64,000 nt of DNA, from positions 1-64,000 of the forward strand of contig NZ_JAPHNA010000009.1 in assembly GCF_026241315.1 (NCBI RefSeq), written 5' to 3'. The notes beneath the pieces are model-generated. The model had not been told where the DNA came from and ran no database searches. It saw nothing but the letters and a program-made list of their open reading frames with translations. The position numbers were made by a program, and so were the translations under genes. This stretch comes from Campylobacter sp. MIT 21-1684. Its GTDB lineage: Bacteria; Campylobacterota; Campylobacteria; Campylobacterales; Campylobacteraceae. Of this stretch, positions 19,164 to 29,370 are shown piece after piece; position 1 is the first letter of the stretch, and every line of letters starts with the position of its first letter.

Positions 19164-19874
19164 ATGAAAAAATTAAGCACTCTCTTTGTTTTCATCACTT
19201 CTCTCTTTGCTGCGAGCAATACTGAAATCAGTGATTTTTACTCACAAAGCATTAAATCAGTATTTCCAAATGCAAAAATTTCGATAGGAAAGAGACAAAA
19301 AGTTGGTGATACAGGTTTTGAAAGTGTTGTCGTTGAGATAGAAACAGAAGGACAAAAACAAGAGGATATTCTTTTTACGAAAGATAGTATTATAACACCT
19401 GAAATTATAGATTTGAAAGCAAAAATTTCGTACCGACAAGAATATGAAAGAGAAAAATTCCAAAAGGCAAGGCAGAATTTTACTAAGAATGCTAAAAGTG
19501 AAGCACAAAAAGAAAGTATGGTTATAGCATTAGGCGATAAAAATAAACCTGCTATTTATGTATTTTCAGATCCAGAATGTCCTTATTGCAGACAACATTT
19601 AGCTAATATTACAGAAGAACTTAAAAACTATCAAGTCAATTACATTCTTACTCCAGTACACGGACGGTCGGCTTTTGAAAAATCAGCTTTAATATATAAA
19701 GAGAGTAAAAAAGCAAAGAGCGATAAGGAAAAAATTGCTATTTTAAATAAATACTATAATCCTGATATAAAGAACTATCCAGCAATCAGTGATGATGAAG
19801 TGCAAGCTGTATTTAAACTTTATGAAAAATATCGTTCTTTAGGACTTAGTGCAACGCCGACTATTATCAAATGA
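19164..19874 (+). CDS. DsbC/DsbG-like periplasmic thiol-disulfide protein
   Basis: A 236-residue exported protein with a signal peptide (about 1-17, ending LFA) and a C-terminal thioredoxin fold. The redox motif CPYC lies in FSDPECPYCRQHL at about residues 135-147. The conserved cis-proline segment SATPTIIK ends the protein. The N-terminal part (about 20-75) resembles the DsbC dimerisation domain. It likely isomerises or reduces disulfides in periplasmic proteins. It ends directly at a strong hairpin shared with the convergent mqnA. C. jejuni Cj1380 is the probable homologue, from memory. Confidence 0.85.
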   Translation: MKKLSTLFVFITSLFAASNTEISDFYSQSIKSVFPNAKISIGKRQKVGDTGFESVVVEIETEGQKQEDILFTKDSIITPEIIDLKAKISYRQEYEREKFQKARQNFTKNAKSEAQKESMVIALGDKNKPAIYVFSDPECPYCRQHLANITEELKNYQVNYILTPVHGRSAFEKSALIYKESKKAKSDKEKIAILNKYYNPDIKNYPAISDDEVQAVFKLYEKYRSLGLSATPTIIK

Positions 19875-19875
19875 G

Positions 19876-19905
19876 AAAACCTTTTTGATTTTGAAAAAAG
19901 GTTTT
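19876..19905. terminator. bidirectional terminator between the dsbC-like gene and mqnA
   Basis: AAAACCTTTT and AAAAGGTTTT form a perfect 10-bp stem with a 10-base loop, flanked by A and T runs on both sides, exactly between two convergent genes. It should stop transcription from either direction. Confidence 0.8.
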
Positions 19906-19913
19906 AAATTTTA

Positions 19914-20606
19914 TTAAGATTGATTCTTGCATACTTGTTTCAAATGTAGCAGTCTTGCAAGGTTTATAAATTTTTTCAAAGCTCTTTTTTCTTTCATTCC
20001 TATTTTATAATAAATAATGTCATTTAAATAATGCCTTATATCTGATTTCGCAATGCTTCTTGTTAGAGAATACTTTTCAAGTATATATTGTGGAATTTTT
20101 ATCTTCTTTTTTAAGAAAGCAGATAAAATTTTTTTAAACATTGCCTTTTTTCGTATGCAGGAGAAACGAGCAAAAACAAAAGGCAGTTGTGTTTTGTTAT
20201 ACCATACAGCACAAAGATCAGTATAAAGTTGAGGATTTTGTAGATATAATTTTAAAGCTTGATCTCCTATAATCACCTTAGCGTTTATATCAAGCAAAGC
20301 AGCAAGAACATTTGAGGTAGCTGAACTTTTATCTTTTTCTGCCAAAGTATGATTTTGGACTATAACACTTAGTACTTTTTTATTTGCACAAATTCCTAAA
20401 TCTAAGTTTGCATATTTTGGTCTAACACTCTCTATACTTGAAACAAAACCCGCATCAATTCTTCTTTTAAAAAGAGCTTCATTAAGCTTACTTGGAACAT
20501 TTTTTTTATATTCCATCGCTGCTTTATAGCCGTTTGCAAGAGGATATTTTTTAAGATAAATATGCAAGGGCAAAAGATTAATATAGTCGATTTTTCCAAA
20601 AATCAC
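19914..20606 (-). CDS. mqnA: chorismate dehydratase (futalosine pathway)
   Basis: First step of the futalosine menaquinone pathway: dehydrates chorismate to 3-[(1-carboxyvinyl)oxy]benzoate, the substrate of MqnE. The 230-residue protein has the periplasmic-binding-protein-like fold of the family, starting with FGKIDYINLLPLHIYL, in which the NxLP segment lines the substrate cleft. PSKLNEALFKRRIDAGFVSSIES (about 39-61) is also characteristic. The C-terminal third is Lys/Leu-rich and helical. Menaquinone is the main respiratory quinone in Campylobacter, so this gene should be essential. Confidence 0.9.
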   Translation of the reverse strand: MIFGKIDYINLLPLHIYLKKYPLANGYKAAMEYKKNVPSKLNEALFKRRIDAGFVSSIESVRPKYANLDLGICANKKVLSVIVQNHTLAEKDKSSATSNVLAALLDINAKVIIGDQALKLYLQNPQLYTDLCAVWYNKTQLPFVFARFSCIRKKAMFKKILSAFLKKKIKIPQYILEKYSLTRSIAKSDIRHYLNDIIYYKIGMKEKRALKKFINLARLLHLKQVCKNQS

Positions 20607-20679
20607 TTCTTCTATCCTTAATGAATCAAATCCTAAATATTTTAAAGAATAAATTTATACCACAATGCTGTTGAAAGTT

Positions 20680-21915
20680 TTATAGCAAACTTTCATAATA
20701 CGCTTTTTCATTGAATTCATCTACTTTTGCCACTTTTTCTTTAAATGCAGCACTTGCCACAGCAGTACTCACTACTGCCTTCACCCTTTCATCAAAAGGT
20801 TTTGGTAAAACATATTCTTTTCCAAAATGTATATCATTTAAATTATAAGCTTTTTTCACAGTCTCACTTACCGGAAGTTTTGCTAAATCAGCTAAAGCTC
20901 TAGCTGCAGCCATTTTCATATTTTCAGTGATTCTTGTAGCTCTTACATCAAGTGCTCCTCTAAAGATAAAAGGAAAACCTAATATATTATTAATCTGATT
21001 AGCATAATCACTCCTACCAGTTCCTATTATAGCGTCCTGTCGTACTCTCATAACATCTTGGGGCATTACTTCAGGGATAGGATTTGCCAAAGCAAAAATC
21101 ACAGGATTTTTTGCCATAGATACTACCATTTCATCATCTAAAATTTGAGGTGCGCTTAATCCCAAAAAAACATCTGCACCTTTTAAAGCATCTTTTAAAG
21201 TTTTTTCTTTACCTAGATTTGCAAATTCAAGCTTATAAGGATTTAAATCTTTTCTATCTTGAGAAATAACACCCCTGCTATCAACCATAATAATATTTTC
21301 AACACCTAAACTTTTATACATTTTTGCACTTGCAATTCCTGCTGCACCAGCACCGCTAATAACTACCTTAATATTATGAATTTTTTTTCCATTTAATTCC
21401 ATAGCATTAAGTAATGCTGCTGTTGTGATGATAGCTGTCCCGTGTTGGTCATCGTGCATTACAGGAATTCCTAAATCCTGTAATGCAGCTTCGATTTCAA
21501 AACACTTAGGCGCAGAAATATCTTCTAAATTAATCCCACCAACACTTGGTGCAATAGCCTTGCAAAAAGCGACTATCTCTTCTACTGAATGAGCATTGAT
21601 TTCTATATCATACGCATTGACATTAGCAAATTTTTTGAATAAACACGCCTTGCCTTCCATTACAGGTTTTGCTGCTAGTGCTCCTATATTGCCTAAACTC
21701 AGGACAGCAGAACCATCGCTTATTACGGCTACCAAATTTGCTTTGTTAGTATAAACAAAAGCCTGTTCCTCATCTTTTGCTATCTCAAGACAAGGATATG
21801 CAACACCCGGACTGTAAGCTAAAGACAAATCAAAACTTGAATCCATCACTTTACTCGGTTGTATAGCTATTTTACCACCAAAATGATATTGCAAAGCCTG
21901 TTCTTCAAAATTCAT
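20680..21915 (-). CDS. NAD(P)-dependent malic enzyme
   Basis: Oxidatively decarboxylates malate to pyruvate in the cytosol. It has 411 residues, the short bacterial form without a phosphotransacetylase domain. The malic N-domain shows [16 protein letters not shown] (about 30-45) with the catalytic Tyr, Lys in [10 protein letters not shown], and the metal-site segment HDDQHGTAI (about 154-162). The NAD domain has [16 protein letters not shown] (about 183-198). It overlaps the upstream gltX by 4 bases. In C. jejuni (Cj1287c from memory) a upp gene separates the malic enzyme from mqnA; here none is present. Confidence 0.95.
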   Translation of the reverse strand: MNFEEQALQYHFGGKIAIQPSKVMDSSFDLSLAYSPGVAYPCLEIAKDEEQAFVYTNKANLVAVISDGSAVLSLGNIGALAAKPVMEGKACLFKKFANVNAYDIEINAHSVEEIVAFCKAIAPSVGGINLEDISAPKCFEIEAALQDLGIPVMHDDQHGTAIITTAALLNAMELNGKKIHNIKVVISGAGAAGIASAKMYKSLGVENIIMVDSRGVISQDRKDLNPYKLEFANLGKEKTLKDALKGADVFLGLSAPQILDDEMVVSMAKNPVIFALANPIPEVMPQDVMRVRQDAIIGTGRSDYANQINNILGFPFIFRGALDVRATRITENMKMAAARALADLAKLPVSETVKKAYNLNDIHFGKEYVLPKPFDERVKAVVSTAVASAAFKEKVAKVDEFNEKAYYESLL

Positions 21916-23303
21916 TTCTTTTCCTTATATATAAATTTTTCTATTCTTTTTTTGCATTCGGCTACGCCTAAAAATTCTAACACTTCAAAAATACTAGGAC
22001 TTATAGTACCTCCAATAAGAGCTATTCGCAAAACTTGAGCTAAATTTTTTAATTCAATAGCATTTTTTTGCAAAAACGAATATGTAAATTCTTCAAATTC
22101 TTTCGCATTACTTTGCATACTTAATTCTCTAGCAAAAGTATCTAAATATTGTAAATTATCAAGAGTTCCAAATTTTTGCACTGCTTTTTCATCATATTCT
22201 TTTGGTTCTTCTATTAAAGCTTTTGCACTACTAATAAGTTGTGGTATAGTTTTTGCTCTCTCCCTAAGAATGTTTAGTAGGAATTCTCCATTCTTTACTA
22301 ATGTAAAATCAAAACCAAATGTTTTAACGTGTTTATTTAACTGTTCAAAACTTAAAGTCTTAATATAGTGAATATTAAGCCATTGAAGTTTTTTAAAGCT
22401 ATATGCAGAAGCTGATTTGCTAATATGAGAGGGGTCGAAAATTTTTTCAAGCTCATCGAGTGAAAAAATTTCATCATTACCGTGACTCCAACCTAAACGT
22501 ACAAGAAAATTCAACAAGGCTTCTGGAACAATCCCCATAGCTTTATATTCCATAACATCAGTTGCTCCGTGCCTTTTTGAAAGTTTCTTTCCATCCTCAC
22601 CGTGTATCATAGCCAAATGATAAAATTTTGGAATTGTAAAACCTAGCGCTTCATAAAGCACTATCTGTTTTGGAGTATTTGACAAATGATCATCTCCACG
22701 TATGACATCAGTTACACCCATTAAAGCATCATCAATCACAACAGTAAAATTATAAGTAGCAGATCCATCACTACGTGCTATGATAAAATCATCTAAAATA
22801 TCATTAACTTGAAATTGTACCTTACCTTTAATACCATCTTCAAAACAAATTTGACCGCTTTGAGGGGCTTTAATACGAACAACTGCTTCTGTAGATGGCG
22901 GTATGCCTGTAAAGTCTCTGTATCTGCCATCATATCTTGGACGTTCTTTGGCTGCTTCTTGCTCAGCTCTTAATTCATCAAGCTCTTGTTTGCTCATATA
23001 ACAGTAATAAGCTTTACCTTCGTTTAAAAGTTTTGTAATGTAGTGCTTATAGAGTTCAAAACGGTTTGATTGATAGAGTGGTTCATCATCATAATTTAAG
23101 CCACACCATTGAAAAGCTTCTAATATCGCTTGTGTTGCCTCTTGTGAATTTCTCTTTAAATCTGTATCTTCAATACGTAAAAAAAATTTCCCTTTCCTTT
23201 TTTTTGCATACAAGTAATTATAAAGCGCTGTTCGCAAACCTCCTATATGCAAGTAGCCAGTAGGAGAAGGTGCAAAACGGGTTATGACAAGCCTTTCTTG
23301 CAT
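21912..23303 (-). CDS. gltX: glutamyl-tRNA synthetase
   Basis: Charges tRNA-Glu (and in epsilonproteobacteria often tRNA-Gln, later amidated) in the cytosol. The class I motifs are clear: the HIGH-type motif as HIGG in PTGYLHIGGLRTALYN (about 15-25) and the KMSKS-type motif as KLSKRHGA (about 240-247). The length of 463 residues is normal. Two ATGs are available; the one at 23303 has AAAGG at a 7-base spacing, while for 23309 the spacing is only one base, so 23303 is preferred. C. jejuni carries two gltX genes with differing tRNA specificity; this position matches Cj1288c (gltX2), from memory. Confidence 0.95.
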   Translation of the reverse strand: MQERLVITRFAPSPTGYLHIGGLRTALYNYLYAKKRKGKFFLRIEDTDLKRNSQEATQAILEAFQWCGLNYDDEPLYQSNRFELYKHYITKLLNEGKAYYCYMSKQELDELRAEQEAAKERPRYDGRYRDFTGIPPSTEAVVRIKAPQSGQICFEDGIKGKVQFQVNDILDDFIIARSDGSATYNFTVVIDDALMGVTDVIRGDDHLSNTPKQIVLYEALGFTIPKFYHLAMIHGEDGKKLSKRHGATDVMEYKAMGIVPEALLNFLVRLGWSHGNDEIFSLDELEKIFDPSHISKSASAYSFKKLQWLNIHYIKTLSFEQLNKHVKTFGFDFTLVKNGEFLLNILRERAKTIPQLISSAKALIEEPKEYDEKAVQKFGTLDNLQYLDTFARELSMQSNAKEFEEFTYSFLQKNAIELKNLAQVLRIALIGGTISPSIFEVLEFLGVAECKKRIEKFIYKEKK

Positions 23304-23332
23304 AATCATACCTTTTCTTAAATATAAAAGGT

Positions 23333-23343
23333 TATAATATAAT
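23333..23343 (+). promoter_or_regulatory. overlapping -10 boxes of the surA-like gene
   Basis: TATAATATAAT contains two overlapping TATAAT hexamers (23333-23338 and 23338-23343), 28-38 bases before the ATG at 23371 in the divergent gap with gltX. Confidence 0.55.
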
Positions 23344-23370
23344 ATTTAGACTTAAATAAAGGTTTTATAT

Positions 23371-24357
23371 ATGAAAAAAATAGCCACAGCTTTTCTTTTT
23401 TATTGTAGTATTCTCAGTGCGCAAGCCATTCAAAATAATTCTTCTTTATATGAATTAGATACGCAAAAAAATACTATTCTTATTAAGAATTCCATAACAA
23501 AAACAAAACAAAAAACTCCTACAAACACTGTAATAATACCAAAGAATTCTCAAATACAGCAAAGTACTAATAAAAATCAAAATAGAACTTCTTCAACTAT
23601 AAATACTATTGCCGTTGTTGTAGATAAAGAACCTATTACTACTTATGACATAGAACAAACTATGAAGGCTTTACAAATTGATAGAGCCAAAGCTTTAGTC
23701 TTGCTCATTAATGAAAAAATAGAATTTTCGCAAATGAAGCAGCTTGGAATTTTCGTCAATGAACTTGAGCTTGATGAAGCAATTAAAAAATTTCTTGCAC
23801 AAAACCATTTAAACCTTGAAGAATTTAAAAAGGTACTGAATGAAAAAGGACAAAACTATGCTAATTTCCGTGCCAATCTCAAAAAGGATTTAGAAAAAAG
23901 AAAACTCTATGATAGAATCGCCAATTTTAATAAAACAGATTTCAGTGAGGCAGGTGCAAAAAAATTTTACAAACAGCATAAAGAACAGTTTAAGGTTTGG
24001 ACACAAATCAATGTTAATATTTACAGCTCATCTCAACCAGAACTTTTAGAAAACATTCTTGAGACAAAAAAAGCTTCTATTAAACCTCACAATGTAATAT
24101 TAAATACCGCAAATTCAGATTCAAGACTTTTAAGTTTTTTATCTCAAATTCCATTAAATGAATTTTCACCTATTTTAAATGGAAGAAATGGGTATGAAAT
24201 CTATGAAGTTAAGGCTAAAGCTGATCCACAAGAACCTGATTATGAAGAAATTAAAAATGAAGTTTTAAATGCCTATATCACTAAACAAAGACAAGATTTT
24301 ACACAGGATTATTTTGAAAAACTTCGTGCGAAAGTAACAATAGAATATCTACAATAA
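23371..24357 (+). CDS. SurA-like periplasmic chaperone / peptidyl-prolyl isomerase
   Basis: A periplasmic chaperone likely helping outer-membrane proteins fold. Residues 1-19 are a signal peptide ending AQA. A SurA N-terminal domain follows from about 88 (IAVVVDKEPITTYDIEQTM) with the NELELDEAIKKF segment, then a degraded parvulin domain and the returning C-terminal helix. The C. jejuni homologue Cj1289 is about 270 residues, from memory; this one has 328. The excess is an Asn/Gln/Thr/Lys-rich, probably disordered linker at about residues 20-85 between signal peptide and chaperone. It is transcribed alone, convergent with accC. Confidence 0.85.
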   Translation: MKKIATAFLFYCSILSAQAIQNNSSLYELDTQKNTILIKNSITKTKQKTPTNTVIIPKNSQIQQSTNKNQNRTSSTINTIAVVVDKEPITTYDIEQTMKALQIDRAKALVLLINEKIEFSQMKQLGIFVNELELDEAIKKFLAQNHLNLEEFKKVLNEKGQNYANFRANLKKDLEKRKLYDRIANFNKTDFSEAGAKKFYKQHKEQFKVWTQINVNIYSSSQPELLENILETKKASIKPHNVILNTANSDSRLLSFLSQIPLNEFSPILNGRNGYEIYEVKAKADPQEPDYEEIKNEVLNAYITKQRQDFTQDYFEKLRAKVTIEYLQ

Positions 24358-24397
24358 ACAAATAGAATATATGAAATTGATTCAATTTCATATACAG

Positions 24398-25729
24398 CTA
24401 ATGTCTTGCTAGATAATTTGTATCATAGTCATTAGAAATAAAATCTGGATTATCCATCATCTCTAAGTGGAATTTTCTTGTTGTTTTAATCCCACGAATT
24501 ACAAGCTCATTCAAAGCTGTCTTCATTTTTGCAATAGCCTTATTCCTATCTTCAGCCCATACTACAAGTTTACCTATCATAGAGTCATAATAAGGCGGTA
24601 CGCTATATTCTTGATAACAATGACTTTCCATACGCACATTTCGTCCTGCCGGTGGGATATATTTTGTAATTTTTCCCGGATTTGGCAAGAAAGTTTTTGA
24701 ATCTTCAGCTGTAATTCTACATTCTATAGAATGTCCCGCAAGTCGTATATTTTTTTGTTTGGGCAAGGCACACCCTTCGCAAATTTTAATCATTTGCTCT
24801 ATAATATCAATACCACTTACCATTTCACTGACACAGTGTTCAACTTGGAGTCGCGTATTCATTTCTATAAAATAAAAATTCAAATTTTTATCCACTAAAA
24901 ATTCAAAAGTACCAGCCCCTTCGTAACCTATTGCTTTTGCTGCACGTACAGCTGTTTCGTGCAATTTTTGTCGCGTTTCTTCATCAAGCAAAATAGCGGG
25001 GCTTTCTTCTATAAGTTTTTGATGTCTTCTTTGCATAGAACAGTCTCTTTCACCTATATGAATGATATTGCCAAAACTATCACCTAGAACTTGTACTTCA
25101 ATGTGACGTGGATTTTGAATATATTTTTCCATATACATCGTACCATCACCAAAAGCTGTCATAGCTTCACTTTCAGCTGACCAGTATGCTTTTTCTAAAT
25201 CTTTTTCTTTTTCTACTACACGCATACCACGTCCACCACCACCCGCAGCGGCTTTTAAAATGATAGGATAGCCTATTTCTTTGGCAAGTTTTTTTGCAGC
25301 TTCAACTCCTTTTAATGCACCATCACTTCCCGGTATAACAGGCACTCCGGCTCTTTGCATCACTTGTTTTGCTTTGCTTTTATCAGACATTAAAGCCATA
25401 ACCTCAACTGAAGGTCCTATAAATTTAATATTATGTTTAGAACAAATTTCAACAAAGTTTTGATTTTCGCTTAAAAAGCCATATCCGGGGAATATAGCAT
25501 CTGCTTCAGCAATTTCAGCAGCCGTAATAATAGCTGGTATATTAAGATAGCTTTCAGAGCTTCTCGCTTTTCCTATGCAAATACTCGCGTCCGCATACTT
25601 TAAATATAAGGCATTTCTATCTGCCTCAGAATAAACGCATATAGCTTTTTTTCCCATTTCTTTAATGGTCCTTAAAGCTCTTAAAGCTATTTCTCCACGA
25701 TTTGCTATTAAAATACTCTTAATTTCCAT
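24398..25729 (-). CDS. accC: acetyl-CoA carboxylase, biotin carboxylase subunit
   Basis: Carboxylates biotin on AccB with ATP and bicarbonate, the first half-reaction of fatty acid synthesis. The 443 residues contain the biotin-carboxylase N-domain (ILIANRGEIALRALRT), the ATP-grasp glycine-rich loop KAAAGGGGRGMRVV (about 158-171), the catalytic EMNTRLQVEH (about 287-296) and the C-terminal domain. It lies immediately after accB with no gap, so both are co-transcribed and subunit ratios are probably coupled. accA and accD are not in the window. Confidence 0.96.
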   Translation of the reverse strand: MEIKSILIANRGEIALRALRTIKEMGKKAICVYSEADRNALYLKYADASICIGKARSSESYLNIPAIITAAEIAEADAIFPGYGFLSENQNFVEICSKHNIKFIGPSVEVMALMSDKSKAKQVMQRAGVPVIPGSDGALKGVEAAKKLAKEIGYPIILKAAAGGGGRGMRVVEKEKDLEKAYWSAESEAMTAFGDGTMYMEKYIQNPRHIEVQVLGDSFGNIIHIGERDCSMQRRHQKLIEESPAILLDEETRQKLHETAVRAAKAIGYEGAGTFEFLVDKNLNFYFIEMNTRLQVEHCVSEMVSGIDIIEQMIKICEGCALPKQKNIRLAGHSIECRITAEDSKTFLPNPGKITKYIPPAGRNVRMESHCYQEYSVPPYYDSMIGKLVVWAEDRNKAIAKMKTALNELVIRGIKTTRKFHLEMMDNPDFISNDYDTNYLARH

Positions 25730-26182
25730 TTACAACTTCTCCACAGCAAATAAAGGCATACCAAATTCAACAGGCTGACCATCAGCGACTAAAATTTCAG
25801 CGATTTGGCAATCAAATTCGGCTTCTATTTCATTCATTATTTTCATGGCTTCTATAATAGCTATCGTATCACCTTTTTTTACCTTAGAGCCTATTTTTAC
25901 AAAAGGAGCAGCACCCGGACTTGGGGCTTGATAGAAAGTGCCAACCATAGGACTACTAATAGTAGGCTTATCAGATTTCGCACTCGGAGTGTGCTGGGCT
26001 TCATTAACTACATTTACATTAATAGGTTGAGGCGTAGGATTTAATGGGGGAACATTTTGCACCTCACAACACATATCCCTTTCAAGTTCAATTTCAAAAC
26101 CATCTTGTTCTTTAATCTTAATTTTACTGATATTAGCTTGGGCAAATAAATTTACTAAATCTTTAATCTCTTCTTTGGTCAT
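25730..26182 (-). CDS. accB: acetyl-CoA carboxylase, biotin carboxyl carrier protein
   Basis: Carries the covalently attached biotin between AccC and AccAD. It has 150 residues: an N-terminal dimerisation region, a Pro/Asn-rich flexible linker (about 45-75, PPLNPTPQPINVNV), and the biotinyl domain with EAMKIMNEIEAEF, whose Lys is the biotinylation site (about residue 116), and the family's thumb loop SPMVGTFYQAPSPGAAPF. The ATG at 26182 follows an unusually strong AGGAGG ribosome site. It leads the accBC operon, divergent from dcd. Confidence 0.96.
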   Translation of the reverse strand: MTKEEIKDLVNLFAQANISKIKIKEQDGFEIELERDMCCEVQNVPPLNPTPQPINVNVVNEAQHTPSAKSDKPTISSPMVGTFYQAPSPGAAPFVKIGSKVKKGDTIAIIEAMKIMNEIEAEFDCQIAEILVADGQPVEFGMPLFAVEKL

Positions 26183-26296
26183 ACATTTCCCTCCTGATTC
26201 TAAAAACTTAATCTTAGATTATATTATAAAAATTTCAAATGTTACTTTAAAAACATTTTTTTGAAACAAAATTTCATCAAAATATAAAAATTCAGC

Positions 26297-26302
26297 TATA
26301 AT
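26297..26302 (+). promoter_or_regulatory. -10 box of dcd
   Basis: TATAAT in GCTATAATC, 33 bases upstream of the dcd ATG, within the 152-base divergent gap shared with accB. Confidence 0.55.
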
Positions 26303-26334
26303 CAATCACAATACACTCATTTTTAAGGACAATT

Positions 26335-26895
26335 ATGGGATTAAAAGCTGATAAATGGATTCGAAAAATGGCAAAAGAATATAAGATGATAGAACCCTTT
26401 TGCGAGGCTAATATAGGTACAGGAGTGGTAAGTTATGGACTCTCAAGTTATGGATATGACATACGGGTTGGTAAAGAATTTAAAATTTTTACAAATGTCA
26501 ATTCTACCGTAGTCGATCCTAAAAATTTTCTCGAAGAAAATGTTGTTGATTTTACCGGTGATATTTGCATAGTTCCTCCAAATTCCTTTGCTTTAGCAAG
26601 GACTATTGAATACTTCAAAATGCCTGATGATGTTTTAGCACTTTGTCTGGGAAAAAGTACCTATGCACGATGCGGAATTATCGTTAATGTAACACCTTTT
26701 GAACCCGGTTTTGAAGGACATATTACAATAGAAATTTCAAATACCACTCCACTTCCAGCAAAAATTTATGCCAATGAAGGCATAGCTCAAGTACTTTTTT
26801 TACAAGGTGATGAATCTTGCGATACAACCTATAAGGACAAAAAAGGTAAATACCAAGCTCAAACAGGTATTACTTTGCCACGGATTTTAAAATAA
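26335..26895 (+). CDS. dcd: dCTP deaminase
   Basis: Deaminates dCTP to dUTP, the main route to dTTP precursors in many bacteria. The trimeric dUTPase-like fold is clear. [12 protein letters not shown] (about 103-114) holds the conserved Arg and Ser, followed by [20 protein letters not shown] (about 118-137) with the catalytic Glu, and the C-terminal [11 protein letters not shown]. The length of 186 residues is typical of the monofunctional enzyme. The next gene, pseB, starts 80 bases on; dcd adjoins pseB in C. jejuni too. Confidence 0.96.
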   Translation: MGLKADKWIRKMAKEYKMIEPFCEANIGTGVVSYGLSSYGYDIRVGKEFKIFTNVNSTVVDPKNFLEENVVDFTGDICIVPPNSFALARTIEYFKMPDDVLALCLGKSTYARCGIIVNVTPFEPGFEGHITIEISNTTPLPAKIYANEGIAQVLFLQGDESCDTTYKDKKGKYQAQTGITLPRILK

Positions 26896-26971
26896 GTTCT
26901 AAAAGTAAGTGATAATTTTTGGAATATTTCTTGCTTTACAAGAATTTATCACAAGAAAGATAAAGGAATAA

Positions 26972-27979
<1,008 letters not shown>

Positions 27980-29140
27980 ATGTTAAGTTATTCTCATCAA
28001 AATATTGATTCAAGTGATATTGAAGCAGTTATAAATGCATTGAAAAGTGAATTTCTCACTGGCGGCAAGAAGACAGAAGAATTTGAGTCAGCCCTTTGTG
28101 AATACTTAGGCGTCAAATACGCTTGTGTAGTCAATTCTGCCACTTCTGCCTTGCACCTTGCGTATAAGGCTTTAAAAGTTGAGGGAAAAATTGTACTCTG
28201 CACAGCCTTAAGTTTTGTAGCCACTTCTAATGCAGCTTTAATGGCAGGTGCTAAGGTAGAATTTATAGATATTAAAAACGATGGAAATATTGATGAAAAG
28301 AAACTTCAAGCCAGACTCGAAAAAGAGAGTATAAATATAGCAGCGGTATGTGTGGTGGATTTTGCAGGCAATAGTGTAGAAATCGATACAATTGCAGCAC
28401 TTTGTAAAACATATCATATCCCTTTAATTGATGATGCAAGTCACGCTTTAGGAGCAGAATTTAAAGGTCAAAAGGTTGGAAGCAAGGCAGATTTAAGTGT
28501 TTTTTCTTTTCACCCTGTGAAACCCATTACAACTTTCGAAGGTGGTGTTGTTGTGGGCAATAATGAGGAACTTCTAGCAAGAATCAAACTCCTTCGTTCT
28601 CACGGCATAGTGAAGAAGAGGCTTTGGAATAGCGACTGTATAGAGCTTGGCTACAACTATCGCTTAAGCGATGTAGCGTGCGCATTAGGGATAAATCAAC
28701 TTCAAAAACTTCAAGGCAATTTGCAAAAAAGAGAGGAAATTGCAAATTTTTACGACAAAGAGTTTGATAAAAATCCTTATTTTTCAATAATAAAAATACA
28801 AGAATATAAAAAAAGCTCAAGACATCTTTACCCTATCTTACTTTTTGAGGATTTATTTTGCAATAAAGAAGAAATTTTTTCTGCATTGATCCAAGCAGGC
28901 GTAGGAGTACAAGTGCATTATAAACCAAGCTATCAGTTCAGTCTTTATAAAAAACTTTTTGGCACAATGCAATACAATAATGCAGATAATTTCTACAAAG
29001 CTGAAATAAGCATACCTTGCCATCAAGAAATGAATCTCAAACAAGCAAAATTTGTTGTGGATACTTTATTTTCAATACTTGAAAAAACAAAAAAAGGCTG
29101 TTGTAGAGATTCTTCAATACTTTATAACTTTACCAAATAA
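27980..29140 (+). CDS. pseC: UDP-4-keto-sugar aminotransferase
   Basis: A PLP-dependent DegT/DnrJ/EryC1-family enzyme that transfers an amino group from glutamate to C4 of the PseB product. The Schiff-base lysine is in FSFHPVKPITTFEGG (about residues 176-190). EDVACALG-type packing appears as LSDVACALGINQLQKL (about 230-245). The length of 386 residues is slightly longer than C. jejuni PseC, about 376 from memory. It forms a two-gene unit with pseB. The plus-strand run is then broken by the opposing DUF2920 gene, so pseF-pseH need their own promoter. Confidence 0.95.
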   Translation: MLSYSHQNIDSSDIEAVINALKSEFLTGGKKTEEFESALCEYLGVKYACVVNSATSALHLAYKALKVEGKIVLCTALSFVATSNAALMAGAKVEFIDIKNDGNIDEKKLQARLEKESINIAAVCVVDFAGNSVEIDTIAALCKTYHIPLIDDASHALGAEFKGQKVGSKADLSVFSFHPVKPITTFEGGVVVGNNEELLARIKLLRSHGIVKKRLWNSDCIELGYNYRLSDVACALGINQLQKLQGNLQKREEIANFYDKEFDKNPYFSIIKIQEYKKSSRHLYPILLFEDLFCNKEEIFSALIQAGVGVQVHYKPSYQFSLYKKLFGTMQYNNADNFYKAEISIPCHQEMNLKQAKFVVDTLFSILEKTKKGCCRDSSILYNFTK

Positions 29141-29348
29141 TCAATTTTGTCTTATTGAAAAATAGAGTACTACGCAGTAAAACAAATAATGCAAGGGTAT
29201 TTTGAAATATATCTTATTTATTGCATCGTTATTGTCAGTAGTTTTCTAAGTTTCAAACTTTTAAAATATTTTTAGAGCAAAACTACTGGATTTTATTTTG
29301 TTTTTTGTAAATTTGAAAATTCTTATACTTTAGTAAAAAAGTAAAATG

Positions 29349-29370
29349 GTAAGTACGGTAATTTACTTAC
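29349..29370 (-). terminator. hairpin at the end of the DUF2920 gene
   Basis: GTAAGTA and TACTTAC form a 7-bp stem with an 8-base loop. The stem overlaps the last codons and stop of the DUF2920 gene. On the minus strand a T-rich stretch (CATTTTACTTTTTTAC) follows, as in an intrinsic terminator. The rest of the pseC-DUF2920 gap (29141-29348) shows nothing recognisable. Confidence 0.5.
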
